From: Celeribacter marinus
Lineage (GTDB): Bacteria; Pseudomonadota; Alphaproteobacteria; Rhodobacterales; Rhodobacteraceae
Assembly: GCF_001308265.1 (NCBI RefSeq)
Contig: NZ_CP012023.1
Location: forward strand, 1,688,932 to 1,752,931
Length of the DNA: 64,000 nucleotides
Direction: 5' to 3'
Part shown: positions 56,862 to 64,000 of the stretch, in pieces
Position numbering within the stretch: the stretch's first letter is position 1
How the letters are laid out: the number at the start of each line of letters is the position of its first letter
Notes under the pieces: generated by a model
Told to the model about the DNA's origin: nothing
Seen by the model: only the letters and a program-made list of their open reading frames with translations
Databases searched by the model: none
Position numbers and translations under genes: made by a program

Positions 56862-57926
56862 ATGATCGAGCGCTCCAATGTCATTTCTGAAATGAACGAC
56901 CGTTCCCGCGAAGTGTTTCGCCGGGTTGTCGAGGGCTATCTTGATAGCGGAGGGCCAGTGGGATCGCGAACATTGACCCGCTCAATGAGCGAAAAGGTGT
57001 CTGCGGCGACCATTCGCAATGTTATGCAGGATCTTGAGTATTTGGGCCTTTTGGATAGCCCACACGTCTCTGCGGGACGGATCCCCACCCACTTGGGTCT
57101 ACGGATGTTTGTTGACGGTCTTTTGGAGGTTGGTACCGTCACGGACGACGTGCGTGAAAAGATGCATCATACAGTTCGTGATGATGGAAACGATGTCACC
57201 GGCATGCTTGATCGTGTTGGGTCTGCACTTTCTGGTTTGACGCAAGGCGCCAGTCTCGTTTTGACGCCCAAACATGAAGCTCCTTTAAAGCATGTAGAAT
57301 TTGTGAGCCTTGCACCAGATCGCGCCTTGGTCGTTTTGGTGTTTGCTGATGGTCAGGTAGAGAACCGGGTCTTTACGCCCCCTGTTGGTCAGACCCCGTC
57401 CTCATTGCGTGAGGCAGCCAATTTTCTCAATTCTCTGATCGAAGGTAAAACGCTGTCCGAGCTAAAAGTGACGGTTGAGCGCGAAATCAAAACGCGGCGT
57501 CGAGAGCTTGATAGTTTGGCTGCTGATCTTATCGAGAATGGGGACGCGTTTTGGGAGGGTGATGGCGCGCATTATGAGCGTTTAATTGTTCGGGGGCGAT
57601 CTCACCTTTTGAGTCAAAGCTCTGAGGCCGCCGATTTGGATCGTATTCGCACCCTGTTTGATGATCTCGAAAAGAAGCGAGATATAGCCGAATTTCTCGA
57701 GTTGACCGAAGACGGCGAAGGTGTGCGCATTTTTATTGGTTCTGAAAATAAACTTTTTTCGCTTTCGGGTTCCTCTTTGGTGGTTTCTCCTTATATGAAC
57801 GCTGATCGAAAGATAATCGGTGCTGTTGGCGTGATTGGGCCGACTCGCTTGAACTACGGGCGGATCGTTCCGATTGTCGACTATACGGCCCAACTTGTCG
57901 GACGCATGCTGTCCAACAAGGTGTGA
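56862..57926 (+). CDS. hrcA: Heat-inducible transcription repressor HrcA
   Basis: 354 residues from the ATG at 56862, favoured over 56832 because it gives the usual spacing before NDRSREVFRRVVEGYL and fits the promoter. Winged helix (about 11-85: TIRNVMQDLEYLGLLDSPHVSAGRIPT), then a GAF-like dimer domain. Represses chaperone genes through CIRCE when GroEL is free. grpE follows 10 bp later; dnaKJ and groESL are elsewhere. Confidence 0.93.
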   Translation: MIERSNVISEMNDRSREVFRRVVEGYLDSGGPVGSRTLTRSMSEKVSAATIRNVMQDLEYLGLLDSPHVSAGRIPTHLGLRMFVDGLLEVGTVTDDVREKMHHTVRDDGNDVTGMLDRVGSALSGLTQGASLVLTPKHEAPLKHVEFVSLAPDRALVVLVFADGQVENRVFTPPVGQTPSSLREAANFLNSLIEGKTLSELKVTVEREIKTRRRELDSLAADLIENGDAFWEGDGAHYERLIVRGRSHLLSQSSEAADLDRIRTLFDDLEKKRDIAEFLELTEDGEGVRIFIGSENKLFSLSGSSLVVSPYMNADRKIIGAVGVIGPTRLNYGRIVPIVDYTAQLVGRMLSNKV

Positions 57927-57936
57927 AAGGTAAGAG

Positions 57937-58500
57937 ATGACTGACCCGAAAGACCTAAACTTCGACGATGATAACCTCGAATCCGAGGATCAGATTGATA
58001 TTGATGAAATGGAAGAAGAGTTTGACGCGCGAGCGGATGAACTTGAAACAGCACGTGCCGAGCGTGACGAGTTCCGAGATCGGTTTATGCGCTCTATGGC
58101 TGAGACCGAGAATATGCGCAAACGCGCTGATCGTGATCGGCGCGAAGCAGAAAACTATGGTGGATCAAAGTTGGCACGCGATATGCTGCCCGTTTTCGAT
58201 AACCTCAAGCGTGCAGTAGATGTGATTACTGAAGAGCAGCGGGCGGCGCAGGCCGCATTGATCGAAGGGATCGAGCTGACCATGCGCGAACTTTTGTCTG
58301 TGTTCGGTCGTCACGGAATCGAAGTGATTTCTCCAGAGATTGGTGAAAAGTTCGATCCTAACATGCACGAAGCCATGTTTGAGGCAGCTGTGCCAGCAAC
58401 GAAATCAGGCGACATTATTCAGATTATGAATGTCGGCTTCATGATCCATGATCGTTTGCTGCGGCCCGCACAGGTTGGTGTGTCATCCACACCCGGCTAA
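57937..58500 (+). CDS. grpE: Nucleotide exchange factor GrpE
   Basis: 187 residues. Acidic N-terminus, long coiled coil (about 25-95), and beta domain with MLPVFDNLKRAV, FDPNMHEAMFEAAVP and GFMIHDRLLRPAQVGVS. Releases ADP from DnaK. AAAGG upstream. Convergent with mutS, sharing 4 bp. Confidence 0.97.
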   Translation: MTDPKDLNFDDDNLESEDQIDIDEMEEEFDARADELETARAERDEFRDRFMRSMAETENMRKRADRDRREAENYGGSKLARDMLPVFDNLKRAVDVITEEQRAAQAALIEGIELTMRELLSVFGRHGIEVISPEIGEKFDPNMHEAMFEAAVPATKSGDIIQIMNVGFMIHDRLLRPAQVGVSSTPG

Positions 58501-61154
58501 GTGTCTGCGAGTGACTTAAGCTCATATAGCAATTGAAGCGCCTCACGGGGCGACAACTCGTCGGGAGAAATTCCGGCGAGTTTTTCGTCGACCTCTGATG
58601 GACCTTTTGGTGTTGGCGCTTTTTGCGGAGCAGGTGATGCGGCGAAAAGCGGGAGATCATCGATGATTGCTTTAGGGTTCTTAGCATTTTCTGCTTCACC
58701 GCTTTCGAGTGCTGCAAGCACAATCTTGGCGCGTTCCACGACCGATGTTGGTAGGCCCGCTAAACGCGCAACCTGAACACCGTAGGACCGATCTGCTTTG
58801 CCTTTGAGGACTTCGTGCAGAAAGATGACGTCTCCATCCCATTCCTTCACCGACACTGTCGCATTGACCGCGCCGTCGAGCTTTTCGGAAAGCGCGGTCA
58901 TCTCGTGGTAGTGCGTCGCAAACAGGGCGCGGCATTGGTTGGAATCGTGCAGGTGTTCAAGTGTCGCCCATGCGATGGAGAGACCATCATAGGTTGCGGT
59001 TCCACGTCCAATTTCATCTAGAATTACGAGAGCCCGATCATCCGCTTGGTTAAGGATGGCGGCGGTTTCCACCATTTCGACCATGAAAGTCGAACGACCA
59101 CGGGCCAGATCGTCCGATGCACCCACACGTGAAAATAGTTGCGATACGATCCCTATGTGTGCAGCTGCCGCAGGGACGTAGGATCCCATCTGTGCAATCA
59201 GCGCAATCAGAGCGTTTTGGCGCAGGAATGTCGATTTACCAGACATGTTTGGGCCGGTGAGAAGCCAGATAGCTGCGCCATCACGACCATCAGACAGGTC
59301 GCAATTGTTGGCGACAAATGTATCCCCGCCTTGTTTGCGCAGGGCGCGTTCTACAACAGGGTGGCGACCACTCTGAATGTCCAGCTTTCGACCCGAATCC
59401 ACCACAGGACGTACCCAATTCTCAGAGGTGGCGAGGTCGGCTAGAGACGTAGCGAGGTCAATTTCGGATAGCGCGCGCGAGGTGTCTGTGATCTGTGGCG
59501 CGTGTTCGAGAATGCGAGAGCATAGGCCCGAGAACAGATGCTTCTCAATTTCGAGAGCCCGACCACCGGCATTGTGGATTTTGGTTTCAAGTTCGGACAG
59601 TTCAAGTGTCGTGAACCGGACTTGGTTAGCGGTGGTTTGGCGATGGATAAAGGTTTCATTGAGGGGAGGCGACAACATTTTCTCAGCGTGAGTTGCTGTG
59701 GTTTCAATGAAATAACCGAGCACGTTGTTGTGTTTTATCTTTAACGCTTGAATGCCCGTAGCATTTGCATATTCGGATTGAAGGGACGCGATGACTCCGC
59801 GGCCTTCGTCTCGCAGCTTTCGGCACTCTTCGAGCTCTTCGTGATACCCTGCTGCGATATACCCGCCATCTCGTGCCAATAGAGGCGGCTCGGCCACAAG
59901 AGCCGCATCGAGCAGGTCAATGAGGTCTGTGTGCCCAGTCAAAAACGTCATGTTCTGGTGGATTAGGGTCGGAATATTCTCTGGAGGTAGGGCGTTTGAA
60001 ATAACTTCGGCCTCGGTGAGCCCATTGCGGATCGCTGCGAGGTCACGCGGACCGCCACGATCGAGGCCAATACGCGACAACGCGCGTTCAATGTCTGGCA
60101 CGTTGCGCAACGCGTCACGCAGAGTGTTGGTGATAGCGCGATTGTCTGCTGCAAAGTTTACGGCATCGAGGCGGTGATTGATCACGGCGACGTCGCAAGA
60201 GGGGCTAGACAGGCGTCTTTCCAACAAGCGGCCACCCGCAGCGGTGACTGTTCGGTCCATCACACTGACCAAAGATCCATCACGCCCACCTGATAGTGAT
60301 CGCGTGATTTCTAGGTTGCGACGAGTCGCGCCGTCAATTTGCATATTCCCGCGTGCGAGTTCCTTGGCGGGGGGGCGGATGAGGGGCAGTTTGCCTTTTT
60401 GTGTGATTTCCAAGTAGTCAATCACTGCGCCCATCGCCGATACTTCGCTTAGGGAAAACCCACCAAAAGCATCTAGTGAGGCGACCTTGAACAGGTCGGT
60501 AAGACGTTTTTGCGCGGATGTGCTATCAAAGGACGCGCGCGACAACGGCGTGACGCAATCGGCAAAATCAGGAACCAAGTCGGCCCAATTCACCTCAAAT
60601 GCTTCTGATAGCAAGATTTCAGACGGGTTGAGGCGGGCGAGTTCGGGCGCAAGCCGTATGAGCGGGCAGGGCATCACATGAAACTCACCTGTTGAGATGT
60701 CGACCCAAGCCAATGCGCCCTCATCACGAATTTCCGCGAAAGCCACGAGAAAGTTATGGCGGCGGGCATCCAAAAGGCTTTCTTCGGTCAATGTACCGGG
60801 GGTGACGAGGCGCACGACATCGCGCTTTACCACGGACTTTGCACCGCGCTTTTTTGCCTCTACGGGGCTTTCGAGCTGTTCGCAAACGCCTACGCGAAAT
60901 CCTTTTCGGATCAGGGTGAGCAAATATCCCTCGGCGGCATGAACGGGGACACCGCACATCGGGATGTCATCGCCCTCGTGTTTGCCGCGTTTGGTCAGAG
61001 CGATGTCGAGGGCCGCCGATGCGGCAACTGCGTCATCAAAGAACAGCTCGTAAAAGTCGCCCATTCGATAAAACAGCAAAGCATCGCGGTGTCTGGATTT
61101 GATTTCCAGATATTGCGCCATCATCGGTGTAACTTTGTGCTCGGTGTCGGCCAC
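58497..61154 (-). CDS. mutS: DNA mismatch repair protein MutS
   Basis: 885 residues from a GTG at 61154 with AGGGGA upstream. Mismatch-binding F-x-E in RMGDFYELFF (about 30-39), connector and lever domains, Walker A LTGPNMSGKSTFLRQ (about 634-648), Walker B VILDEIGRGTATYDG, and ATHYHE. The C-terminus ends in the tetramer/MutL region. All catalytic motifs intact. Divergent from maeB. Confidence 0.98.
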   Translation of the reverse strand: MADTEHKVTPMMAQYLEIKSRHRDALLFYRMGDFYELFFDDAVAASAALDIALTKRGKHEGDDIPMCGVPVHAAEGYLLTLIRKGFRVGVCEQLESPVEAKKRGAKSVVKRDVVRLVTPGTLTEESLLDARRHNFLVAFAEIRDEGALAWVDISTGEFHVMPCPLIRLAPELARLNPSEILLSEAFEVNWADLVPDFADCVTPLSRASFDSTSAQKRLTDLFKVASLDAFGGFSLSEVSAMGAVIDYLEITQKGKLPLIRPPAKELARGNMQIDGATRRNLEITRSLSGGRDGSLVSVMDRTVTAAGGRLLERRLSSPSCDVAVINHRLDAVNFAADNRAITNTLRDALRNVPDIERALSRIGLDRGGPRDLAAIRNGLTEAEVISNALPPENIPTLIHQNMTFLTGHTDLIDLLDAALVAEPPLLARDGGYIAAGYHEELEECRKLRDEGRGVIASLQSEYANATGIQALKIKHNNVLGYFIETTATHAEKMLSPPLNETFIHRQTTANQVRFTTLELSELETKIHNAGGRALEIEKHLFSGLCSRILEHAPQITDTSRALSEIDLATSLADLATSENWVRPVVDSGRKLDIQSGRHPVVERALRKQGGDTFVANNCDLSDGRDGAAIWLLTGPNMSGKSTFLRQNALIALIAQMGSYVPAAAAHIGIVSQLFSRVGASDDLARGRSTFMVEMVETAAILNQADDRALVILDEIGRGTATYDGLSIAWATLEHLHDSNQCRALFATHYHEMTALSEKLDGAVNATVSVKEWDGDVIFLHEVLKGKADRSYGVQVARLAGLPTSVVERAKIVLAALESGEAENAKNPKAIIDDLPLFAASPAPQKAPTPKGPSEVDEKLAGISPDELSPREALQLLYELKSLADT

Positions 61155-61286
61155 GACATTCCCCTAATTTTGTGTTGCACAACTTACCTGCACGTGCAGC
61201 GGCGTAAAGGGCATGCGGTGTTCTTTATTGAGGTGACGTGTAACAGAAGTTATGAAAGTGAGATTGGTTAGAGGAGGCCCACTCGA

Positions 61287-63548
61287 ATGTCCAAAATAAA
61301 ACAAACCCGCGAAGAAGCACTCGCTTTTCACATGGATCCCCGCCCGGGGAAGTTTGACATTGCGCCAAGTGTGCCGATGTCAACGCAGCGCGATCTGTCA
61401 TTGGCATATTCGCCAGGGGTTGCCGTTCCGTGCGAGGCGATAGCCGCAAATCCTGAAACAGCATACGACTACACTAACAAAGGTAATCTGGTTGCTGTGA
61501 TTTCCAACGGCACCGCTGTTCTAGGTTTGGGTAATCTTGGCGCTCTGGCATCTAAGCCGGTGATGGAAGGTAAGGCGGTTCTGTTCAAACGGTTTGCTGA
61601 TGTAAACTCGATCGATATCGAGTTGGACACTGAAGATCCTGATCAGATCATTCAGGCAGTAAAGCTGATGGGTCCGACATTTGGTGGCATAAACCTTGAA
61701 GATATCAAAGCACCAGAGTGCTTTATCATTGAGCAAAAACTCAAAGAAGAAATGGACATCCCCGTTTTTCACGATGACCAACACGGGACCGCGGTGATTT
61801 GTGCGGCGGGTCTGATCAATGCGCTGCATATTTCTGGTAAGTGCATTGAGGATTGTAAAATCGTTCTCAATGGCGCGGGTGCGGCGGGTATTGCTTGTCT
61901 TGAACTCATTAAATCAATGGGCGCCAAGCACGACAACTGCATTATGTGTGACACCAAAGGTGTGATCTATCAGGGACGCACCGAAGGTATGAACCAGTGG
62001 AAGTCTGCCCATGCTGCAAAGACTGATGCGCGCACATTGGGCGAGGCTATGGTGGGCGCTGATGTATTCCTTGGCGTTTCCGCAAAGGGTGCGGTGACCT
62101 CTGACATGGTTGCCGCTATGGCGCCAAATGCAGTTATTTTTGCGATGGCCAACCCTGATCCCGAAATTACTCCCGAGGATGCCCATGCGGTTCGCGAAGA
62201 TGTGATTGTTGCCACGGGGCGTTCGGACTACCCCAATCAGGTCAACAACGTTCTCGGGTTTCCATACTTGTTCCGCGGGGCGCTAGATATCCATGCGCGG
62301 GCTATTAATGATGAAATGAAAATTGCATGTGCTGAGGCATTGGCGGCTCTTGCGCGCGAAGATGTGCCGGATGAAGTTGCATTGGCATATGGGCGCTCTC
62401 TCACGTTCGGGCGCGACTACATTATTCCAACGCCGTTCGATCCGCGTCTTATTTACACGATCCCCCCTGCAGTTGCGAAGGCGGGCATGGATACAGGCGT
62501 TGCGCGCCGTCCAATCGTTGATATGGATGGATATGCGCATGGGCTGAAGGCGCGTATGGATCCTACGGCTCAAATCCTTCAGGGGCTTTACGCACGCGCG
62601 CGTCAGGCGCAGGCAACGATGCTTTTTGCCGAAGGTGACGATTTACGGGTGTTGCGCGCCGCGGTTGCCTATCAACGTGGAGGCTACGGCAAGGCGCTCA
62701 TTGTTGGGCGAGATGAGGACGTTAATGCCAAGCTAAACGAGGCTGGGTTGTCGGATGCGGCGGGAGAGTTAGAGATTGTGAATGCTGCGAACACGCCACA
62801 TCTCGATAGCTACAAAGCATTTTTGTATGATCGGTTACAAAGATCCGGCCATGACCAAAAGGACATTCATCGCCTCGCCGCTCGCGATCGGCATGCGTTC
62901 TCTGCGTTGATGCTCGCACATGGCCACGCTGACGGACTTGTTACAGGAGCAACGCGCAAGTCGGCACATGTTTTGGACCGTATCAATTCGGTTTTCGATG
63001 CAACGGCTGAGGATGGCGCAATCGGTGTGAGTGCGCTGATTCACAACGGTCGCATCGTCTTCATTGCCGATACGTTGGTGCACGAGTGGCCGGATGAGCA
63101 TGACCTTGCCGATATTGCTGAGGCCGCCGCTAAAGTGGCACGATCAATGGGAATCGAGCCTCGTGTCGCATTTGCGTCATTTTCGACGTTTGGCTATCCA
63201 GTATCAGAGCGCGCAAGTAAAATGCACCTCGCGCCAAAGGTCCTGGATTCACGCAAGGTCGACTTTGAATACGACGGCGAAATGACCGTTGAAGTTGCGC
63301 TTAATACTGACGCAATGGCCGCCTATCCATTCTGTCGTTTGACGGGCCCCGCAAACATCCTCGTTGTTCCTGCGCGTCATTCGGCGTCGATATCCGTAAA
63401 GCTCATGCAGGAAATGGCGGGCGCTACGGTGATTGGTCCGATTTTGACAGGCGTGGATAAGCCGATTCAGGTTTGCTCAACTGTTTCCACAGTAAATGAC
63501 ATTTTGAACATGGCGATCTTGGCGGCTTGCAAAGTTGGTCAGTCATGA
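61287..63548 (+). CDS. maeB: NADP-dependent malic enzyme with phosphotransacetylase-like domain
   Basis: 753 residues. Malic enzyme half (about 1-430): [14 protein letters not shown], metal site [15 protein letters not shown] fold [15 protein letters not shown]-terminal half (about 440-750) is a PTA_PTB domain that is regulatory, not catalytic, in this hybrid class. Decarboxylates malate to pyruvate with NADPH production. AGAGGAGG 9 bp upstream of the ATG. Monocistronic or with the kinase after it. Confidence 0.97.
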   Translation: MSKIKQTREEALAFHMDPRPGKFDIAPSVPMSTQRDLSLAYSPGVAVPCEAIAANPETAYDYTNKGNLVAVISNGTAVLGLGNLGALASKPVMEGKAVLFKRFADVNSIDIELDTEDPDQIIQAVKLMGPTFGGINLEDIKAPECFIIEQKLKEEMDIPVFHDDQHGTAVICAAGLINALHISGKCIEDCKIVLNGAGAAGIACLELIKSMGAKHDNCIMCDTKGVIYQGRTEGMNQWKSAHAAKTDARTLGEAMVGADVFLGVSAKGAVTSDMVAAMAPNAVIFAMANPDPEITPEDAHAVREDVIVATGRSDYPNQVNNVLGFPYLFRGALDIHARAINDEMKIACAEALAALAREDVPDEVALAYGRSLTFGRDYIIPTPFDPRLIYTIPPAVAKAGMDTGVARRPIVDMDGYAHGLKARMDPTAQILQGLYARARQAQATMLFAEGDDLRVLRAAVAYQRGGYGKALIVGRDEDVNAKLNEAGLSDAAGELEIVNAANTPHLDSYKAFLYDRLQRSGHDQKDIHRLAARDRHAFSALMLAHGHADGLVTGATRKSAHVLDRINSVFDATAEDGAIGVSALIHNGRIVFIADTLVHEWPDEHDLADIAEAAAKVARSMGIEPRVAFASFSTFGYPVSERASKMHLAPKVLDSRKVDFEYDGEMTVEVALNTDAMAAYPFCRLTGPANILVVPARHSASISVKLMQEMAGATVIGPILTGVDKPIQVCSTVSTVNDILNMAILAACKVGQS

Positions 63549-63565
63549 TGGTGAGGGAATAGGGT

Positions 63566-64000
63566 ATGGCAATATACAATCTGGGTTCGGTTAATATTGA
63601 CCATTTCTATACCTTGCCCCACTTTCCTACGCCGGGTGAGACACTTCATGCTGTTGATCATTCGTTTGGACTTGGCGGCAAAGGAACAAATCAGTCTGTA
63701 GCCGTTGCAAAGGCGGGTGCAGATGTCTTTCATGTCGGTGCGATAGGTATAAATGACAAATGGGTGCGTGAACGCATGGAGTCTTATGGCGTCAATACAA
63801 CGTATGTCAGCGGCATGGACGCGCCAACTGGTCAGGCCATTATCAATATTGATGCTGCGGGTGAAAACACGATTGTTTTGTTGGCTGGCGCAAATGTTAA
63901 GCAAGATGCCGACGTGATCCTAAATGCCATCGATAACGCGCAACAAGGTGACACGCTTTTGTTGCAAAACGAGACCAACCTTCAGGATCATGCTGCCCGA
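63566..64000 (+). CDS. PfkB-family sugar kinase, ribokinase-like (N-terminal 145 residues)
   Basis: Open to the window edge. AIYNLGSVNIDHFYTLPHFP start, FGLGGKGTNQSVAVAKAGA (about 35-53, the GGKGxNxA ribokinase motif), and GVNTTYVSGMDAPTGQAIINID in the lid region. Phosphorylates ribose or a related sugar with ATP; the catalytic Asp lies beyond the edge, so the exact substrate is not fixed. AGGG precedes the ATG. 17 bp after maeB. Confidence 0.88.
   Translation, partial: MAIYNLGSVNIDHFYTLPHFPTPGETLHAVDHSFGLGGKGTNQSVAVAKAGADVFHVGAIGINDKWVRERMESYGVNTTYVSGMDAPTGQAIINIDAAGENTIVLLAGANVKQDADVILNAIDNAQQGDTLLLQNETNLQDHAAR

Noticed and set aside
1..64000. CRISPR arrays, prophage, gene-transfer-agent or toxin-antitoxin modules
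   Set aside because: I saw no regularly spaced direct repeats, capsid/terminase-like genes or small paired genes of those types.

Overview
This window looks like a stretch of chromosome around the replication origin of an alphaproteobacterium of the Rhodobacterales (Roseobacter-type Rhodobacteraceae). Five things point there: a RegB/SenC/RegA redox system next to a kinase-less PAS protein; a flagellar gene set in a rhodobacteral-like order with a MotE-type protein; HemJ and a HemY with a zinc ribbon; CtrA-type TTAA-N7-TTAA boxes; and a Caulobacter-like origin neighbourhood (secB, dnaQ, coaE, aroE, maf | oriC | hemJ, rho, mnmE, mnmG, rsmG, parA, parB). No species is claimed.

Layout. 1-6.3 kb: divergent flagellar block (motA, motE-like, small membrane protein and fliL leftward; fliF, fliH-like, fliN and fliP rightward). 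6.4-10.9 kb: DivL-like PAS protein, then regB-senC-regA. 11-13.7 kb: HD hydrolase, ahcY, DUF2853 protein. 13.7-14.0 kb: gene-poor gap with a strong terminator and a possible small RNA. 14.1-19.3 kb: EVE, YciI and gpsA leftward, diverging from hemD, a mitofilin-like gene and hemY. 19.3-21.2 kb: tRNA-Thr(CGT) and pgm. 21.2-27.0 kb: second flagellar block (motB, flgE, flgK, flgL, flgI). 27.2-28.4 kb: a complete IS3-family element with a 4-bp target duplication. 28.5-36.5 kb: overlapping operon amgK-murU-addB-addA, then trxA. 37.0-40.2 kb: hslVU and an MFS transporter. 40.2-46.4 kb: smr, mltA and a timA-like gene leftward, fxsA and secB rightward, then dnaQ-coaE-aroE-maf leftward. 46.44-46.84 kb: putative oriC. 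46.8-54.3 kb: hemJ, rho, mnmE, mnmG, rsmG, parA, parB, with two perfect parS sites. 54.3-64 kb: hemW-rdgB-rph leftward, hrcA-grpE rightward, mutS leftward, maeB and a partial sugar kinase rightward.

How it fits together. Genes point away from the putative origin on both sides. The par system and its parS sites lie within 3-8 kb of it. CtrA-like boxes occur at the origin, in both flagellar blocks and upstream of the DivL-like gene. That suggests one CtrA phosphorelay linking replication, motility and its own upstream regulator; this is inference from sequence patterns. I found no CRISPR array, prophage, gene-transfer-agent cluster or toxin-antitoxin pair. The least explained parts are the accessory stator genes at the left edge, the candidate small RNA near 13.9 kb, and the small reading frame that the insertion sequence appears to split.
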